Part shown: in pieces, positions 47,312 to 58,376 of the stretch
How positions within the stretch are numbered: position 1 is the first letter of the stretch
How the letters are laid out: each line of letters begins with the position of its first letter
From: Pinus tabuliformis
Taxonomy: Eukaryota > Streptophyta > Pinopsida > Pinales > Pinaceae
Assembly: GCA_031772625.1 (NCBI GenBank)
Contig: CM062820.1
Location: forward strand, 1,076,819,369-1,076,883,368
Length of the DNA: 64,000 nucleotides
Direction of reading: 5' to 3'
Made by a program: the position numbers and the translations under genes
The notes under the pieces: model-generated
What the model was told of the DNA's origin: nothing
What the model saw: the letters and a program-made list of their open reading frames with translations, nothing else
Database searches by the model: none

Positions 47312-48540
47312 TGTAAGGTATATTTATTTCTTTTTAGATTATTGGCGCTCTTATCTTAAATCGAAATATTAGTTTACTTATTTAAAAGATTATGCTAAAA
47401 GCAAGGTGATTTTACTTATTTAAAAAACTATGCTAAAGCAAGGTGATTTTACTTTAAAATAAATAATCTCTATTAAATAACAAGCACAAGTGGCTCTCAT
47501 ATAATTTGATTATTTTGATATTCTTTTCTATTTTAATAAACATCTTATTGGTCATACTCAAGCGACTTGACAACGTTTACCAAAAAACCCATGTGTATTT
47601 GGCAACACAATTATTGCAAACATACATTTAGGATATAATTAAAGGATAGTCTAACTTATAGATGGAATCACGGTTTTAATGATATTTTTCTTGTTAATTG
47701 TAACCAATATTAAAGTTTGAGTTTAAGTTATTTAATCTGTAGAATTCTAGTGAAACAAAGATTTTTTTAAAGGTTGAGTTTAAGTTATTTAATTTGTAGA
47801 ATAGGACTGTCATCCGTGGTTTCTGAGATGTTGAATCCATTTATACATTCGAAAAAGTATTTTAAATAACAAAAAAATCACATTCTTTCTTGAAATTATT
47901 TTTCCAAATTCCTGTAAAAAAATCAATTTCATTTATAAATTAAACTATAAATAATAAATAATATAAATCTAACCATTATTCTTTTATCTTTTATTTTTTT
48001 AAATGTCTTAATTAAAAATAATAATAATCTGAAAATAATAATAATAAATGATTATTAATAATAAATATAGAATTAACATAAAACTAATGCAAGTCTTCCC
48101 TATTTAAATTCCACTTCCTTTATTTTGCTACTTTCGTAAAAATGAAAATTCCACTTAGCAAAAGCAACCCCACCGCTGTTTCTTTTAATTACATTTCCGC
48201 TTTGTTATTATGTTTAAAAATGAAATCGCATAAATTTTCGTTTAACTTGAAATTGGCCCAACAAGCTCTTTTACAGTTAGAATTCGCAGAACAATTTTCT
48301 TTTGAAAAAGAAATGGCATTTACTTTTCACTTTAAAGTTGGCATTCACATCAACTTTACCCAATGGCCAATGCCCCTTTGCACAATGGCCAATGCCCCTT
48401 GGCCTGCACACCAATATTCATTGCTTCCTCACAAAGGATGAATCGCATACTCTTCCCCCTTAAAAAAGGAATCGCATACACTTTCACTTTAAAGTTCGAA
48501 TTCGCAGAATGCGGAATGCCCTTCCTGTGCGGCAATGCAA
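47308..48540. other. Intergenic DNA upstream of the NLR gene, with local duplications
   Basis: The left part is AT-rich. From 48120 onward the composition becomes more balanced, and short repeats appear: caatggccaatgcccctt twice (48361 and 48383), and a module of the type ggcat.cacttt.actttaaagtt.g(a/c)attc about three times (48314-48352, 48435-48510). A 99-codon open frame at 48142-48441 overlaps these repeats and is not supported as a gene. This is probably the promoter region of the NLR. Confidence 0.5.
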
Positions 48541-48551
48541 ATCCTGAATGC

Positions 48552-48558
48552 TATTTAA
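48552..48558 (+). promoter_or_regulatory. Candidate TATA box of the NLR gene
   Basis: TATTTAA lies about 135 bases upstream of the chosen start codon. A transcript starting about 30 bases downstream would have a leader of about 105 bases. This is inference from position and sequence only. Confidence 0.35.
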
Positions 48559-48691
48559 CTCATTGCTCCTTACATTACCAACACTCCGTTTCCCTGTTAA
48601 TCACACCTGCTTTTTGGTCCTCCCTCTCCCGCACTCCCTGCATTTCTCCCTCTATTCTGTGACGCCACAAGAACGTCAAGACAAGAAAGCC

Positions 48692-51259
48692 ATGGATAGT
48701 ATCACCGGAAGCAACGTTTTCAGTGTTGAGCCACTCATCGGGATGATAAAAGAAGTAATTAAGGAGGAGGAAAACCGCGAAATTTTGCAAACTGATTTGA
48801 TTCCTATGGAATATCGTCTGCATCATATTAGCACCGTCCTCCAAGATCAACAGGCCCCTGCGGTGCTGAAGTTGTGGCTGCAACTGCTGCGTAATTGCCT
48901 TACACAGGCCAAAAACATGCTCCATCGCTCCAATTCACGGCAAAGGTGTCTCGATTGTCTCAGCAACAACTCGGAGAGACCGTCCAAACAAATCAGAAAT
49001 TGGAGAGTCCATTTTAATTACCTTTTTCAAGGCCTTGAATGTGAGTACTCAGTATTTGTCAGAGGTCGAGAAGCTGTCATCGCTCCAGTCATGGCTCCAA
49101 TCATCCCAGTAATGAAGGATGTTATTGAGGAGGAGGAAAACCGTCGCATTCTGCAAACTGAGTTGAGGCCTCTGGACAATCTTCTGCTCGATATGAGCGT
49201 CGTCTTCCAAGATCCACACAAACCGGCCCCAGAAACGCTCAAGATTTGGCTGCAACTGCTGCATGATTGCCTTGCAAAGGCGAAGAGCATACTCCCACTC
49301 CACCCTCCATCACAACGACAACGGCGGCGTCTGGACTGTCTCAGTGGCGACGGCGGGAGATCCCCTCGTCAAGTCAGCAAATGGAAGGTACTTTTTAATT
49401 TCCTCTTTCAAGGCCTTCAGGAAGACTTTTCAATGTTTGTTACTTCTGCTTCTCACCTGATTATCAACGGAGATCCGATCTCCATAGAAGGACAACCCCT
49501 CTCTACAGATGAAGATGAAGATGAAGGACAACGGCTCTCTAGAGATGAAGCGTGGTTGTTATTCAGAAAATTTGCTTTCAAAGACAACCCTGTTCCTACG
49601 GATATAGAGGAGTGTGCTACTAATATTGCAAACGAGTGTAAGGGTCTCCGTTTGGCCACAATCTTAGTCGCAGCAGCAATGAGGGGAAAAACCAGAGTAG
49701 ATGAATGGGAGACTTCTTTATCTTCCATCAAAAATGCAGTTTTTTCTTGTCCAGATATTACTGTGCATCCGGAACTCTATAAAGCATTAAGATGGTGTTA
49801 TGATGCATTGCCCAATTCAGACATCAAGAATTGCTTCCTATATTGTGCTATGTATCCCAAAGGTGAAGATATTAATGTGCAGGAATTAGTGCAAATGTGG
49901 ATTGCAGAGGGGTTCGTCAGGAGCAAACAGCAGAACCATTTAATTGACATGGCCATTGGCCGCACCTACGTAAACCTCCTTCTCCATCGTTGCTTCTTCC
50001 AAAATCCTCAGTATGAGAGGTGGATCGTCGCGGGTTGGGTGCTTCCAGAGGAACAATGTATAAGGGTTCACCCTGTTGTTCGTGAGATGGCAATATATAT
50101 TGGCGAGCAGGAGGAGAATTGCTTATTGAAGGCAGGTCAACGGTTGCAAAACTTTCCCACCATTGACAATGAGAACTGCAAAAGGATATCAGTTCGGGAA
50201 AATCATATTAAAAATCTCCCTGCCGAGTTCCCATGTCAAAAACTGGTGAGTCTCATGTTATCTGTTGATGATTCAATTGAAAAGGTTCCACCAGGATTTC
50301 TAGTGAGTCTCACGTCTCTGAGGGTTCTCAGTCTGGAAAGCAGCGGAATAAATTCAATCCCATCGTCAGTGGGGCAACTAAAACAGCTTGAATTTCTCAG
50401 TTTACGACGACTCCAGAGCATCCAGGATTTGCCGGAAGAGATGTGTCAACTTTCTTCCCTTCAATTTTTGGATCTTCAAGGGTGTAGGGAACTACAATCA
50501 TTGCCTTCCAAGATTGGCGACCTTAACAACTTGAAATATCTTAGTTTACATGGCTGTGTCAGATTAGAGGTGAATCCACATGAAATCTCGCAGCTTACTT
50601 CATTAAGCACACTCGACGCACCGGAACTTGAATTCCCTAGCATTTGGAGTTTGATGGGTTTGAGAAATCTGACGATGCTGAGAATAAAGGTAAAGGTAAT
50701 AATGGGAACATGGTTGGACATGAGGCACTTATGGTTGGATGGAATGGTCGATCTTCCTCACGACATGGAGAACATGAGGAGGCTTCAGCATTTTGTAATG
50801 GGCGGCTACCGTGGGTCAAGTCTGCCGGAATACATTTGCAAGTTCCAACATCTTGAAGGCATAGTTTTGTCTGAGTGTCGCCAGCTACGGAAGGTCTCTC
50901 CTTTGGAACGTGTGCCAAATCTGAAGGCTTTATGGTTGCGCAACTGCGATGGTTTGAAAGAGTTAGAAATAGGGAAATCTGGTGGATTTTTAATGTTAGA
51001 GAAATTAATTCTCACAAAATTAGAGAATTTAGAAAGCATTGGGAGAGCATCAGATAATGACGTATGGAATGAAAGTACATTACCCAGACTGCGTATTCTG
51101 TATGTCCGGAAATGTCCAGAATTGAAGAGACTCCCCGTGGGTATGGACAAGTTACCCAATTTGACTGCAATATTTGGCGAGGAACACTGGTGGCGGCAAA
51201 TAATTTGGGAAGATGGTGATATGCAAACACACCTTCAAAGTTTATATAGAAAACTGTAA
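48692..51259 (+). CDS. NLR-type receptor-like protein without P-loop, with duplicated N-terminal module (855 aa)
   Basis: This is an uninterrupted single-exon frame. The ATG at 48692 is chosen because its context (aagccATGG) is ideal and the protein then starts MDSITGSN; the 48 open codons upstream look like leader. Residues about 14-123 and 135-247 are two copies of one helical module (EEENR.ILQT.L, LWLQLL..CL.(Q/K)AK, LDCLS, W.V.FN.LFQGL), resembling RPW8/CC-type N-termini. The P-loop, kinase-2 and RNBS-B are absent: only about 38 residues separate module B from RNBS-C (DEAWLLF, 285-291). GLRLA (318, usually GLPLA), CFLYCAMYPKGEDI (381), the QMWIAEGFV winged helix (401-409) and a degenerate MHD (VHPVV, 459) follow. 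About a dozen LRRs fill 517-830. NLRs act in cytosolic pathogen sensing. Without ATP binding, this one may be a regulator or decoy, or a degenerate gene. Confidence 0.88.
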   Translation: MDSITGSNVFSVEPLIGMIKEVIKEEENREILQTDLIPMEYRLHHISTVLQDQQAPAVLKLWLQLLRNCLTQAKNMLHRSNSRQRCLDCLSNNSERPSKQIRNWRVHFNYLFQGLECEYSVFVRGREAVIAPVMAPIIPVMKDVIEEEENRRILQTELRPLDNLLLDMSVVFQDPHKPAPETLKIWLQLLHDCLAKAKSILPLHPPSQRQRRRLDCLSGDGGRSPRQVSKWKVLFNFLFQGLQEDFSMFVTSASHLIINGDPISIEGQPLSTDEDEDEGQRLSRDEAWLLFRKFAFKDNPVPTDIEECATNIANECKGLRLATILVAAAMRGKTRVDEWETSLSSIKNAVFSCPDITVHPELYKALRWCYDALPNSDIKNCFLYCAMYPKGEDINVQELVQMWIAEGFVRSKQQNHLIDMAIGRTYVNLLLHRCFFQNPQYERWIVAGWVLPEEQCIRVHPVVREMAIYIGEQEENCLLKAGQRLQNFPTIDNENCKRISVRENHIKNLPAEFPCQKLVSLMLSVDDSIEKVPPGFLVSLTSLRVLSLESSGINSIPSSVGQLKQLEFLSLRRLQSIQDLPEEMCQLSSLQFLDLQGCRELQSLPSKIGDLNNLKYLSLHGCVRLEVNPHEISQLTSLSTLDAPELEFPSIWSLMGLRNLTMLRIKVKVIMGTWLDMRHLWLDGMVDLPHDMENMRRLQHFVMGGYRGSSLPEYICKFQHLEGIVLSECRQLRKVSPLERVPNLKALWLRNCDGLKELEIGKSGGFLMLEKLILTKLENLESIGRASDNDVWNESTLPRLRILYVRKCPELKRLPVGMDKLPNLTAIFGEEHWWRQIIWEDGDMQTHLQSLYRKL

Positions 51260-52090
51260 TTTTTATCATTTAAATTTTGTTGATAATTTTTCCATGCTAT
51301 TTTTAATAGCTTTTTTTACTCGTTGTAGTTGAAAAACTTGCATTTATGGAATTATTGACCTATTCCATGTTTACAGATTTTATACACTAAGAAAGTTTCT
51401 TGATTTTAATGTAACCCTTTTAAGAATTATTTTCTATTATTTGCTATTGTAATTCATGTATTTTATATAAACTTTTAAATTTTAAATATGAATCATAAAA
51501 ATATTACAATTATATTTTTTGAATGGTATTTAATTGAGGTCAAGATATTTTTTTCATTATTAATATGAAATTAATTGCTTATATTTTTTTAATTTTTTAA
51601 TTATATTAATGAGATAAAAAAATCATGTAACATATATTTAGTATAAAAGAAAAATCATTAATAAAAAATCATTATTAAAATTGAAAATCTAATTGATCAA
51701 TATTCTCTCATACATGCAGGGCATCTGTAAAAACCTAATTGACCAAAAGGTCGAAATCATTTACCAAAGGTGATAATTTATATAAAAAACCAGTGTAATT
51801 TTTTATTATTTAAATTTTGTTGATAATTTTCCATGCTATTTTTAATAGCTTTTTTAACTCAGTGTAGTTCAAAAACTTGCATTTATGGAATTATTGACAT
51901 ATTCCACACTTAACATATTTATTGACTCGAAGTTTCATGTAACATTTTTTAGAAAGGGTTTTGTCTTTTTACACATTCTTTGTATTTTGTATTATTTGCC
52001 ATTGTAATTGTGATTCATATGTATTATATAAAATTTTAAATATGAGTCGTTCAAGAATTACAATTATATTTTATGGATTGTATTTAATTG
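51240..52090. repeat. Duplicated 3' flank of the NLR gene
   Basis: The last bases of the CDS and the following 3' flank (51240-51500: aatttttatcatttaaat, ttgttgataatttttccatg, gcatttatggaattattgac) are repeated at 51777-52090 with moderate divergence. The copies are about 540 bp apart. The duplicate begins inside the codons near the NLR stop. This suggests either a local tandem duplication or the remnant of a second NLR copy whose coding region was lost. Confidence 0.8.
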
Positions 52091-52128
52091 TTGTGAAGGA
52101 TATTTTTCATTGTTAATATTAAATGAAT

Positions 52129-52133
<5 letters not shown>

Positions 52134-52164
<31 letters not shown>

Positions 52165-52376
52165 TTACTCAAATAAAAATAATGTAATATATATAGTATA
52201 AAAAATAATAAATTTTAATAATTATCACTGAAATTGAATTTTTGTATTTTTCATAAAGATATATATATATATATTATTTTACTCAAATAAAAATAATGTA
52301 ATATATATAGTATAAAAAATAATAAATTTTAATAATTATCACTGAAATTGAATTTTTGTATTTTTCATAAAGATAT
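52134..52376. repeat. Perfect 114-bp tandem duplication with TA-rich edges
   Basis: The stretch tattttactcaaataaaaat ... ttttcataaagatat occurs at 52161 and again at 52275 with no differences that I can see. TA runs are found at 52134-52161 and 52259-52273. The identity marks it as recent, or as an assembly artefact. Confidence 0.88.
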
Positions 52377-52480
52377 TTTATAAAAAATAATGTAATACAT
52401 ATTTAGTATAAAAGAAGGATAAAAATTTTTATATTTATTATTAAAATTGAATTTTTATATTGTTATAAAGATATTGTATA

Positions 52481-52600
52481 AGGGCTTACTGGGTTTTGGA
52501 TAGACAGTGTGATCGACACTCTTTGATGTGAAGTCATCTGTTCAATTCCCCACCATATTGAACATGATGAAGATGTAGTCCTACCAAACTTACAAAAAAA
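52481..52600 (+). mobile_element. Short tRNA-derived SINE with 13-bp target-site duplication
   Basis: The 120-bp body begins agggcttactgggttttgga, contains a box-B-like tgttcaattccc at 52539-52550, and ends in a run of A. It is flanked by aagatattgtata (52468-52480) and aagatattttata (52601-52613), a 13-bp direct repeat with one mismatch. Length, A tail, box B and duplication are the hallmarks of a SINE. The box A match is weak. Confidence 0.72.
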
Positions 52601-52613
52601 AAGATATTTTATA

Positions 52614-53571
52614 TAAAAAAAGAAAATTTTCATATATTTAAATTAAATATTTTTATTATTTAAAACCATTTTTTAAAGTCATTTTAGGATCATTTTCAAT
52701 GTTAAAGTTTAGACAATACTCAAGATTATCAAAACTTCTAAAAACATTCTTAATAAAAATGTGACTATTTAAAAGTCAAAGTTAAGAGCCTTTTGTATAC
52801 TTATTAATTCACATGATTTGATTGAGTTTTTTTTAGTGATGCTCTTCTTATATTCTTATATGGTATAGGTGATTGAGAACTTTACATTCTTCTCATTCTC
52901 AACTTCCTAAATCTCCTGTGGCACATGCACTATTCAAGGTCTGCGCACTTCCATCTTCATATTTGGTCTTTTAAATGATTTCTACTTTGAGTTATACAAT
53001 TCAATTCAATTTTAATTAAAAAAATAAATATTATCTTCTAAGTTTTCATGTTCTATGTAGTAAAGCATTCAATTATTTTCACACTAATATAATTTCATTT
53101 TTTAGTGAAGTGAAAGATTTTCTAGTGCTTTTATAGGATATATGTCTTAGAAAACTATCAAATTGTGACAATACACATGTTTGCACCATTTAATACATAT
53201 TGAAAGAGAAAATTGAATCTACTTAAAGACGACAAAGATTAAAATAATTCAAGGGCTAATATTTAATTAATACTTTATAATTATCTTGTGGGGCCCTTTA
53301 GAAAACTATAAACTACATCTTTTACTATATCAATTAGTGTAGTAATCTCATTATATGAGGAGAATAGGGTGTGTATTATTATGAGTTAATAGGAATATAT
53401 TTTCAAGGTGGATATTTCATTTACATATCATAAAGGTTTTACCACCATAAAGCTTCATATCATCTTCATTCTAGCTTTTGAGCCTTTATATTTCCATTTT
53501 TGTGTACACTCTTGGTACATATTGTTTAAAGTATTTCATGATATCTTCGATGCATGGGCATCCGTAAAAAT
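52614..53571. other. AT-rich intergenic DNA
   Basis: No gene, RNA or clear repeat is seen in this stretch. Confidence 0.45.
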
Positions 53572-53652
53572 CTAATTGATCAATATTCTCTCATGCAAGG
53601 CATCTATAAAAACCTAACTAACCGAGAGGTCGAAATCATTTACCAAAGGAGT
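53572..53652. repeat. Second copy of a segment from the NLR 3' flank
   Basis: The block aatctaattgatcaatattc followed by tctcatgcaaggcatc and gaggtcgaaatcatttaccaaagg repeats 51688-51772, about 1.9 kb upstream. The Gypsy element begins just after this copy. Confidence 0.78.
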
Positions 53653-53689
53653 TCGTTCCTCAATTAATGGATTGTTACGATATAGTTTG

Positions 53690-54836
53690 GTTTGAATTGC
53701 CATGTAATTTGTTAAAATTAGCTAATTGTTGTAATTATTTTAATAATGCCAAAATTGGTCCATTTGATCCTATTTCCATAGATCTAAAGTACCCTAAAGC
53801 AATGTATTTATCTATTGATTAATTTTATAATGAGAAGTAGAGAGCGTGTGCGGGAGTGATTTTTCCAATCAAATATTATAATTGGTCCTTCTGCAACCTA
53901 TTATTTTAATTCTTAACTAGTTCTTCTACAATCATTGTATTACCTTATGGCCACACATATATACACATATAACATTGCAGGGAATTTTGTTGATAGAGAA
54001 ACTAAGCATTACTTTTATATTGTGTGAGTGGGAGGTTGTAGGAGTGACAAAGGAGAAGCAAAAGCATTATAAGTGGGAACATAGTACACAGGCAGGGCAA
54101 TCAACACTTAGTTTTTTTTTTAAGCCTTGATGGGGGTCCATCGGTTAATAAAGGCAAGGAGACAGAGTCGATTTCCTGTTAATAAAAAACCATCACTTGA
54201 TAGCATCAGGTTGACGTGTCTTGGAGGTTCTATCCAAAAAGGTCGAGAGGGGAGCGCATAAGGGAACAACTGGGTTGACTGGGCATCGGGTTGATGTTTA
54301 ACGGGTAGACAATAATAAGGAGGTCGAGATAATGTGGAGAGCGAGTGGGACCACTAGTACTGCTGACTCCACCTAGAGGTTAATGCGGTGCGCTTTGGGA
54401 ATGGGCTCGGAAATGAAAACTAATGAAAGTTCGGATCGACACTCGATAGGAAAATACTAAAGTCCGTCTCTTGTCACATTTATTGTGTGTGCTTTGTGAA
54501 TGGTTTGTGGTGACGTAAAATTGGGTTGACCCATACAAGACGACAAACCAAAGGAGCGGTGCCTTGGTCATGAGAGTTGGTCGTATTGTGGGGAAGTTTA
54601 AAGTGTTGGGAGCTTATAAAGTGGGGTCACTTGCGACTATTAAAATAAAAAGGTTTGAGCCTACAATTTTATAAAATGGTAAGTCCCTCCTCCTTTTGAT
54701 TATATATGTATATTAGCTTCAGTGATTATTACCAAAGTATTTCGGCTATGGTGGTTCTAGCTTGGCTTTGGAAATTAAAGGGACATTTTAGGGTCTAGCC
54801 CACCATATAAAATTTTAGAAAGTAAGGTTTGTACCA
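53690..54836 (+). repeat. 5' LTR of the Gypsy element (about 1.15 kb)
   Basis: This stretch aligns with 58377-59446 plus 63488-63570, for example gccaaaattggtccatttga, cacacatatatacacatata, ggtttgagcc, and aagtccctcctccttttgat. The right edge is fixed by ...gtacca followed at 54839 by the primer-binding site TGGTATCAGAG. The left edge is approximate (53673-53710). Confidence 0.85.
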
Positions 54837-54838
54837 AT

Positions 54839-54849
54839 TGGTATCAGAG
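54839..54849 (+). promoter_or_regulatory. Primer-binding site of the Gypsy element
   Basis: TGGTATCAGAG matches the initiator methionine tRNA primer-binding consensus and lies 2 bases after the LTR end. Confidence 0.85.
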
Positions 54850-54896
54850 TAGATCTTACATCTACTTCAGTAACAATTAGTTGACCATGGCTTACA

Positions 54897-57800
54897 GAGT
54901 TGGACGAGGTGCTAGAGGAGGTCAAAGAGTGTCAAAGGCTTGTAGCCAAGGTTGAAGTGATGAGAGTTATGCAACAGTTGGAGGAAAGAATGATAGGCAT
55001 GGAAATCAGTAAATAGAGAGAACATGAAGAAGGAGATGTAAGCGAAGAATAAAAAGAATCTCCAGAGGAAGAAGTAGCTGAAAATATTGTAGAAGCTCGA
55101 ATATTAAAGACATTTTAAAGATCTATCACAAAGGTGAAACTAGGTATATCTTCTTACAATGGAAACATGAATCTAGAGGATATTATAGATTGGATTACAG
55201 AAATGGATAAAATATTTGAATATGAAGAGATGGATGAGGAGAAGAAAGCCAAGTTTGTTGTCACCAAATTGAAGGGAAGTGAAATCTTATGGTGGGATGG
55301 TGTATTGGTTGAAAGGAGAAGGAAGAATAAGTAGAAGATTAAGAGCTAAGACAGGATGGTAGTGAATCTTAGAGGTAAGTTCTTGCCAAAGGATTATCAG
55401 CTCACTTTATTCAGACAGAGATTTATGACTATGAGGGAGTATGCAGAAGAGTTCTATAAGGTGAATATCAGGGTTGGATATGTAGAGGAGTACACATAGA
55501 AGAAAACCAAATATATTAATGCTCTTAGATTAGACATTCTAGATGAAATCAATGTGCTATCACCTAGAACAGTAGAGGAGGCATACCAAATAGCATTGAA
55601 GGTCGAGGAGAAGCTTGCAAGGAAGTAGTCTGGCAAAGGAAAAGATATCGCTAGAGGATGAGGACAACAATCAAGTAGAGGGAGATCTACATTACAAAAA
55701 GAAGGACTTATTAGCTTAAGTTCACAACAACAGTAACAAGGAGACTTCAGAGGTTGAGGATCCTTTTTCATAGGATGAGAAAGAGTTAGAGGAAGAGAGA
55801 TTTGTTGCTACAAGTGTGGCAAGCTTGGACACATGGCATATGAATGTCTAGAAAATAGAGATGTGGGCTAGAGAAGTGTTTTTGTTTCCCTAACAGAAGA
55901 AGGGAAACCGAAGTTACAGGAGGAAGAGAATGTACCAAAGACACGAGAGTATATATTGCTTAAAAGGGTGTTGCTGAAACTAGAGAAGGGAGTTATTGAA
56001 CCAACTCATAGGAAGGTGCTGTTCAAGATGGTTTGCAAAGACCAAGGGAAATGTTGCAAGGCAATGATTGATAGTGGTAGCACAGACAACGTGGTGTCTA
56101 CAGAAGTGGTGGAGAAGTTGAAATTGAAGAAGAAAAAGCATCCAACACCCTATAAGGTGTCATGGCTTCAAAAGGGTCATCAATTGTTAGTGAATGAAAA
56201 AAGTGAATTGGAGTTGTATAGAGGTAGGTACAAGGATAAAATCTTGTGTGATATCATGCCCATGGATGCATTCCATATTCTATTGGATAGATTGTGGCAG
56301 TTTGACATAGGTGTTGTGCATGATGGGAAGAATAACATCTACAAATTCTATAAGGATGGCATCAACTATACCTTGTTGCCATTGCAAGAAGAGGGGACAT
56401 CAAAGAATAATGATTCCAAGGCATTGTTGTTGAGCAATAAAGAATGTTTGCAACAGATGGAAGACAATAAGGTGAGTTTTTCCTTGGTGTGTAAACCTAA
56501 GGTAATTATTACTTCCACTATTGTAAATGATTTTCCTTTTGAAATTCAATATATGTTGAATAAGTACAGTGATATTGTAGTGGATGACTTGCCTAATGAG
56601 TTGAAACATGTGAGTATAAGTCACCATATTGACCTAATTCTAGGATCAAGTCTACCAAATAAGGCTACATACAAAATGACCCCTCATGAGAATGAAGAAA
56701 TCAAAAAGCAAGTGTAGGAACTATTAGATATAGGAATCACCAGAGAGAGCCTTAGTCCAAGTGCAGTGTCCACAATGTTATTTCCTAAGAAAGATGGAGG
56801 TTGGCATATGTGTACAGACTCTAGAGCATTGAACAAGATCATAATCAAGTATAGATTTCATTTACCTTGCATATATGATTTATTGGAATGTTTGAGTGGT
56901 GTTGTTTGTTTATCTAAGATTGATCTAAATAGTGGGTACCATCAAATTAGGATTAAGGAGAGAGATGGGTGGGAGATAAATTTTAAAACCAATGATAGGT
57001 TGTATGAATGGTTGATCATGCCATTTGGGTTTTCTAATGCACCCAACACCTTTATGAAATTGATGAATGAGGCATTAAAGGAATTTATAGGGAAATTTTT
57101 GATTGTGTATTAAGATGATATCTTAGTTTACAATCATTCTAAAGAAGAGCACTTGAGACATTTGAGATATGTGTCAGAGAAGTTGTAGCAAGAGAAATTG
57201 CTTATCAATTTGAAAAAATGTTCATTCCTGAAGATTGAGCCTATGTATTTGGGATTTGTTATATCCAAGGATGGTTTGAATATGGATCTTGAGAAGGTAA
57301 GGTTTATTTTTTATTGGCCCTCTCCTAAAATTATTTTTAAGGTTATAAATTTTCATGGTTTGGCTAGTTTTTACAGGACTTTCATAAGGAATTTCAGCAT
57401 GATGAGTGCTCCAATTGTAGAGACCATAAAGAAAGACAAACAACCATTTCAGTGGACTATTGAAGTAGAAAAAGGCTTTCAATTGTTGAAGAAGAAGATC
57501 ACATAACCTGTGTTGATCTTGCTAGATTTTAGCAAGCCCTTCCAAGTGAAGTGTGATGTTAGTGGACAAGTGATTAGCGATGTATTAATTCAAGAGGATA
57601 ATCCCATAGTCTATTTCAGTGAGAAGTTGGACGAGTCAAGGAGGAATTATACTTCTTATGACAAGGAGTTTTATGTTGTGGTACAAGCTCTAAAGAAATG
57701 GAGGCATTATTTAATGTCTAAAGAATATTTTTTGTATATAGATAATCATGCCTTACAAATTGAGTACATTATGCAAAAAAATAAATTGAGTCAAAACCAT

Positions 57801-58345
57801 GTCAAGTGGATTGAATATCTCCAAAATTTCACCTTTTTTAAAGCATATTAATGGCCAAGATAATATAATTTTTTATGCATTGATCAAGACGAATTTGATT
57901 ATGCATGAAAGTCAAGTCCATATCATGGGTTTCGACTTCATGAAAGAAGCCTATAAGCTTGTATAAACCTAGCAATCCAAGATAGGAGTCTGTGGCTTGA
58001 TTACACACTTCAAGAAGGATTATTGTTCAAGAATAATTAGCTTTGTGTACCAAAATTCTCGATGAGGGAGAATTTAATCAAAGAGAAGCATAATGGAGGC
58101 TTTTCATGACACTTTGGACATGATAAGACATATGACTAGCTGAAGAAGTTTTACTATTGACAAAAGATGAGGAATGATGTGTAGAAGTTTGTCAGCAGTT
58201 GTAGGATTTTCTAGCATGCTAAAGGGAAGAGACAAAATATAGGATTGTATACACCATTACCAATTCCATACATACCATGGGATTCAATAAGCATGGACTT
58301 TGCATTAGGTTTTCAAAAAAATCAAAAGGGTAATGATGCTCCTAG
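54897..58345 (+). pseudogene. Gypsy gag-pol pseudogene
   Basis: Gag starts near 54897, with a coiled-coil stretch and the core ISSYNGNMNLEDIIDWITEM (55146). The zinc knuckle is CYKCGKLGHMAYEC at 55807-55848. The protease has AMIDSGSTDNVVS (56062). The RT has FPKKDGGWHMCTDSRALNKI (56780), SKIDLNSGYHQIRI (56917) and LIMPFGFSNAPNTFMKLMNE (57015). Its active site reads VY, stop, DDIL at about 57104-57124, where TAA replaces the residue before DD. RNase H has KCDVSGQVISDVL and YFSEKLDESRRNYTSYDKEF (57550-57670). The integrase zinc-binding region and the start of the core are recognisable to LYTPLPIPYIPWDSISMDFA (58243-58302). Pol is cut at about 58345, directly next to the 3' LTR. More than a dozen in-frame stops, mostly TAG, inactivate it. 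Confidence 0.9.
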
Positions 58346-58376
58346 TATTAGGTCAATATGGTGACTTATACTCACA

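Noticed and set aside
48142..48441. 99-codon frame upstream of the NLR as a separate small gene
   Set aside because: It is built from local direct repeats, overlaps the likely promoter, and has no recognisable domain.
48548..48691. N-terminal extension of the NLR (48 extra codons, hydrophobic)
   Set aside because: The ATG at 48692 has a far better context and gives the family-like start MDSITGSN. The upstream codons overlap the candidate TATA box.
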